From IMG/VR virus record IMGVR_UViG_3300049432_000210, positions 1-40,935 of that record: 40,935 nucleotides of DNA; one strand, 5' to 3'. Within the stretch, counting starts at the first letter, position 1. Each line of letters opens with the position of its first letter. The stretch is from a virus. Positions 39,017-40,935 of the stretch are shown one piece after another. The position numbers were made by a program, and so were the translations under genes. Under the pieces are notes generated by a model that did no database searches, was not told the DNA's origin, and saw only the letters and a program-made list of their open reading frames with translations.

Positions 39017-39866
39017 TAATAATCTCCCTCCTGTCGGCTATCATCTGCTGTTTGGTGTTGTGGTCTAAGTATCTGTTCTGAGAAATAAGCATTATCTGAG
39101 TGTGCTGTTCATCAATAAACTCCTGTATCAATAAAACCTTGCGGTTATTCTTCAGATAGTCGGAAACAATACCGGCGTTCACGCGAGCCTCATACTCTCT
39201 GATACGGGCATCAAGTTCGGCGTTTATCTTACGGATTTCATCATCTACTATTCGACTGCGTTCTTCCATCTCCAGCCGCTTTTCGGCTTCGAGAGTCATT
39301 ATGTGCAGCTTATTCATGAACTCCGCTTCTTGTTTGCGTATCTCCGACAAGTAATACTCTTGATTTACCCGGTCGAAGCCTTCTACCGTCAACCCCTGCT
39401 GAGCTGCGTTATGGTAGAGCTGCGCGTAAGCGATAACATTCTGAATAACTGATTCATTCTCTGCAATAAACCGTCTCAAGTCGCTTTCTGATCTCTGCCG
39501 GTTGATTATCGCAGTAGAAATATCTTCAGCTTGTTCAATTAGAAGCTTCTGGTTTTTACCTACCTTTTCTAAAAAATCATTTCTTCGGTCTTGACTCTTT
39601 CCTTTGAACCAAGCCCAAAATCCACCCATATCCGAGCGATAACTATTCCATAAAGTGAACAGTTTAGTATCGTGATTTGGGTCAGATATTTGAGTTGTTA
39701 AACTTCGGGTTTCGTAACGGGCAAGCTGTGTATCTTTAAACGTCTGGTAAAACGGATCGTGCGGGTAACGAGATTTTACCATTCTACCTACTTCTTCGTC
39801 AGACAAATCGTATTCGTCGGGGTGTTCTTCTTTGTAGAGTCGTCCTAAATCCGCAAGAGTCGGCAT
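38973..39866 (-). CDS. Long coiled-coil protein of the mobilization module
   Basis: A 297-residue protein. The N-terminal 35 residues (TLADLGRLYKEEHPDEYDLS, DEEVGRMVKSRYP) are a short helical unit I recall at the start of many bacterial and phage proteins. From about 100 to 297 it is almost all charged helix, with E/R/K-rich coiled coil (TLEAEKRLEMEERSRIVDDE). It lacks catalytic motifs. The 3' end overlaps the coupling ATPase by 44 bases, so it is likely a partner, for example a spacer or adaptor between DNA and membrane parts. Confidence 0.6.
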   Translation of the reverse strand: MPTLADLGRLYKEEHPDEYDLSDEEVGRMVKSRYPHDPFYQTFKDTQLARYETRSLTTQISDPNHDTKLFTLWNSYRSDMGGFWAWFKGKSQDRRNDFLEKVGKNQKLLIEQAEDISTAIINRQRSESDLRRFIAENESVIQNVIAYAQLYHNAAQQGLTVEGFDRVNQEYYLSEIRKQEAEFMNKLHIMTLEAEKRLEMEERSRIVDDEIRKINAELDARIREYEARVNAGIVSDYLKNNRKVLLIQEFIDEQHTQIMLISQNRYLDHNTKQQMIADRREIINEFKRQRTEASRLL

Positions 39867-39869
39867 TAC

Positions 39870-40373
39870 TTATTTCCCCTTTTGTTTTTCTCTCCATCGT
39901 TTAGCAAGTCCCAGGGGGTCAATGTGATTCCCTGACGAATCCCCAAACATATTCTGAACGCTTTCTTCCATTTCCTTTTGTGCTTTTTTTTCTTTATCAA
40001 GTTGATTTTTCCCCAGCCATATAGCGAATAAACTAACAGGTATACCTACGAAGAGTACACGCGCCCCCAGTCTCCATTCTCCACTCCCTATTACATGTAA
40101 CGCAGCTAGAGAAATACTTAGGGAAAGCACACACAAACCATATTTTAACTCAGTAGGTTCTAATAACTCTCTGTACTTATCACGATAGGCATAATAGATT
40201 CCTAATACATAACTGACTAATAAACCCGAAAAAGCAAAAAACGCACCGTCTGGTAAACCGTATTGGACTGCTGCATATAATCCGTATAAAAAGCCAATGG
40301 TCAACATTCCTAATAATAGAAAAAAATTAATAGGTGACTCGCTTCGTTCAAAGGATATACTGAATCTGCTCAT
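39870..40373 (-). CDS. Four-span membrane protein of the mobilization module
   Basis: A 167-residue protein. Membrane helices lie at about 16-37, 43-62, 80-95 and 102-120; the C-terminal 45 residues are soluble and charged (QLDKEKKAQKEMEESVQNMF, LGLAKRWREKQKG). It starts 3 bases before the coiled-coil gene and 36 after the small membrane gene, all leftward. The topology suits a membrane base for the soluble coupling ATPase; this is inference from position. Confidence 0.6.
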   Translation of the reverse strand: MSRFSISFERSESPINFFLLLGMLTIGFLYGLYAAVQYGLPDGAFFAFSGLLVSYVLGIYYAYRDKYRELLEPTELKYGLCVLSLSISLAALHVIGSGEWRLGARVLFVGIPVSLFAIWLGKNQLDKEKKAQKEMEESVQNMFGDSSGNHIDPLGLAKRWREKQKGK

Positions 40374-40409
40374 TCATATTCTCCTACAAAACTGAATTTG
40401 TCTTGGAAC

Positions 40410-40637
40410 TTATCTCCCACTATTCTCTAAAGTGCGGATGCTCCCTGCGGTTATCACTCTGCCTAGATAGCAAAGTCCGACGAGAACAAAAGACATTATC
40501 GGTATCCATAAGCCATGTAACCCGACAAAGTAAGTAATGACGCTGATGACTCCGACTAAAACAAAGACTGTCAACGCTATCCCAGCAACTAAATTAAAAT
40601 TAGCCAGTAGTGATATAGAACTATCATATTTCCCCAT
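40410..40637 (-). CDS. Two-span membrane protein, first gene of the mobilization operon
   Basis: A 75-residue protein with two helices (LVAGIALTVFVLVGVISVITYF and LWIPIMSFVLVGLCYLGRVI) and a short polar tail. AGGAG lies 8 bases before the ATG, and the operon promoter is about 30 bases further upstream. Size and topology recall small type IV secretion membrane components or holin-like proteins; no firm match. Confidence 0.6.
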   Translation of the reverse strand: MGKYDSSISLLANFNLVAGIALTVFVLVGVISVITYFVGLHGLWIPIMSFVLVGLCYLGRVITAGSIRTLENSGR

Positions 40638-40666
40638 AAATTTATCTCCTGTTTTGGGTGTCAGCG

Positions 40667-40695
40667 ATTATAATCTAAAATTAATTTATGGTAAA
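40667..40695 (-). promoter_or_regulatory. Near-consensus promoter of the mobilization operon
   Basis: On the minus strand: TTTACC (40695-40690), a 17-base spacer and TATAAT (40672-40667). It points into the gene at 40410-40637, 30 bases away. Confidence 0.8.
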
Positions 40696-40730
40696 GAATT
40701 TTTTAAAATGTGATAAAATCCTTATCTGTA

Positions 40731-40766
40731 AATAAAAAATCCACCGGAAATTTAACCAGTGGATTT
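40731..40766 (-). terminator. Intrinsic terminator after the tRNA half
   Basis: On the minus strand AAATCCACTGG, loop, CCGGTGGATTT pair over 11 bases with one G-U, followed by a T-rich tract (TTTATTT). It ends whatever is transcribed leftward from the tRNA-half promoter and isolates the operon promoter at 40667. Confidence 0.75.
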
Positions 40767-40840
40767 AAGGATTTGAACGAATTTTACTGCTCGTAAGTTG
40801 TTGAAAACAAAGAAGGATGGATTGTAAATTTAAAGTTGTC

Positions 40841-40878
40841 TTTTCAGTCCGCTGCTCTACCAACTGAGCTACCAAGCC
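40841..40878 (-). tRNA. Partial tRNA-Phe(GAA), 5' half only; probable att site
   Basis: Read on the minus strand from 40878: acceptor GGCTTGG, TA, D-arm GCTC...GAGC with loop AGTTGGTA, A, anticodon 5' stem GCGGA and loop CTGAAAA with anticodon GAA. The homology stops exactly after the loop: the next bases are GACAAC instead of TCCGC. No T arm or matching acceptor CCAAGCC follows within 110 bases. A break at the anticodon loop is the classic crossover point of tRNA-targeting tyrosine integrases, so this is best read as attP or a prophage junction. Confidence 0.75.
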
Positions 40879-40880
40879 GT

Positions 40881-40908
40881 TTGCTCTCGGAAAAATTTGT
40901 AAGAGCAA
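40881..40908. repeat. 7-base inverted repeat beside the att region
   Basis: TTGCTCT (40881-40887) and AGAGCAA (40902-40908) are exact complements. They lie between the tRNA half and the integrase, overlapping the tRNA-half promoter. Possible recombinase arm site or operator. Confidence 0.5.
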
Positions 40909-40923
40909 GTTTGTTAGTGTAAA
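40896..40923 (-). promoter_or_regulatory. Possible promoter for the tRNA half
   Basis: On the minus strand TTTACA (40923-40918), a 16-base spacer and TACAAA (40901-40896), about 17 bases before the tRNA start. It would let the element drive a restored tRNA-Phe after integration. Confidence 0.45.
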
Positions 40924-40935
40924 TAAGCCGCCCGC

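Noticed and set aside
40767-40840. Possible 3' half of the tRNA after an intron, suggested by GTTCAAATC, which looks like a T loop.
   Set aside because: The flanking bases do not form a T stem, no TCCGC pairs with the anticodon stem, and no CCAAGCC pairs with the acceptor GGCTTGG.
1-40935. CRISPR array, IS element or rRNA gene.
   Set aside because: No regularly spaced identical repeats with unique spacers, no transposase motifs and no rRNA-like sequence were seen.
1-40935. Alternative genetic code with reassigned TGA.
   Set aside because: Many well-formed genes end at TGA (for example the 844 gene and the 35444 gene), and no conserved domain needs TGA read-through.

Overview
The window is almost entirely one mobile element, a temperate short-tailed (podovirus-like) phage or phage-plasmid of about 41 kb. 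It carries a tyrosine integrase, terminase, portal, scaffold, coat, tail and lysis genes, plus a module otherwise typical of conjugative or mobilizable elements: a VirD4/TraD-like ATPase, a Replic_Relax-family protein and membrane or coiled-coil partners. The host cannot be fixed from the sequence. The standard code fits (TAA, TAG and TGA all act as stops), G+C looks moderate to low, and Shine-Dalgarno sites are present on some genes and absent on many. M23/SLT lysins and Replic_Relax-type genes suggest a Patescibacteria-like or Gram-positive-like host, but this is inference only.

Layout. 1-873: integrase. About 60-95 bases upstream of its start, if the ends are joined, lies a 5' half of tRNA-Phe(GAA) at 40841-40878, the likely attachment site. 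844-2722: a leftward cluster of three HNH proteins, a WDGH protein, a zinc micro-protein and a ribbon-helix-helix regulator, preceded by structured non-coding DNA. 3002-5712: small orphan genes and a two-gene leftward unit with a RibD-like deaminase. 5872-7478: a rightward early unit with an SSB-like protein. 7547-9293: a small membrane protein and a self-contained AlbA_2/Schlafen-type gene, probably cargo.

9376-30844: one long leftward late block. Read in transcription order from the right it is small terminase, large terminase, portal, minor structural proteins, a 12-repeat structural protein, scaffold, coat, connector, tail nozzle, receptor-binding protein, CHAP hydrolase and ejection-type virion proteins. 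It continues with XhlA-like, M23, small membrane, SLT and holin-like lysis genes, then zinc proteins and DUF932. A bidirectional terminator at 9317-9343 closes it.

31000-36873: many genes of 25-80 codons and long non-coding stretches. It holds a 31-residue hydrophobic peptide in a structured transcript, a run of inverted repeats (32269-32509), a cytosine-methyltransferase fossil, a rightward operon of very small genes mostly without Shine-Dalgarno sites, and an extremely G-poor stretch. 36874-40637: the leftward mobilization-like operon, driven by a near-consensus promoter at 40667-40695.

Working model (inference): the integrase inserts the element into tRNA-Phe. The element supplies the promoter-bearing 5' half of that tRNA. 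The late block packages and releases virions. The 36.9-40.6 kb module may handle replication or cell-to-cell DNA transfer from an origin in one of the repeat-rich non-coding stretches. No DNA polymerase, helicase, classical CI-type repressor, rRNA gene or CRISPR array is visible.
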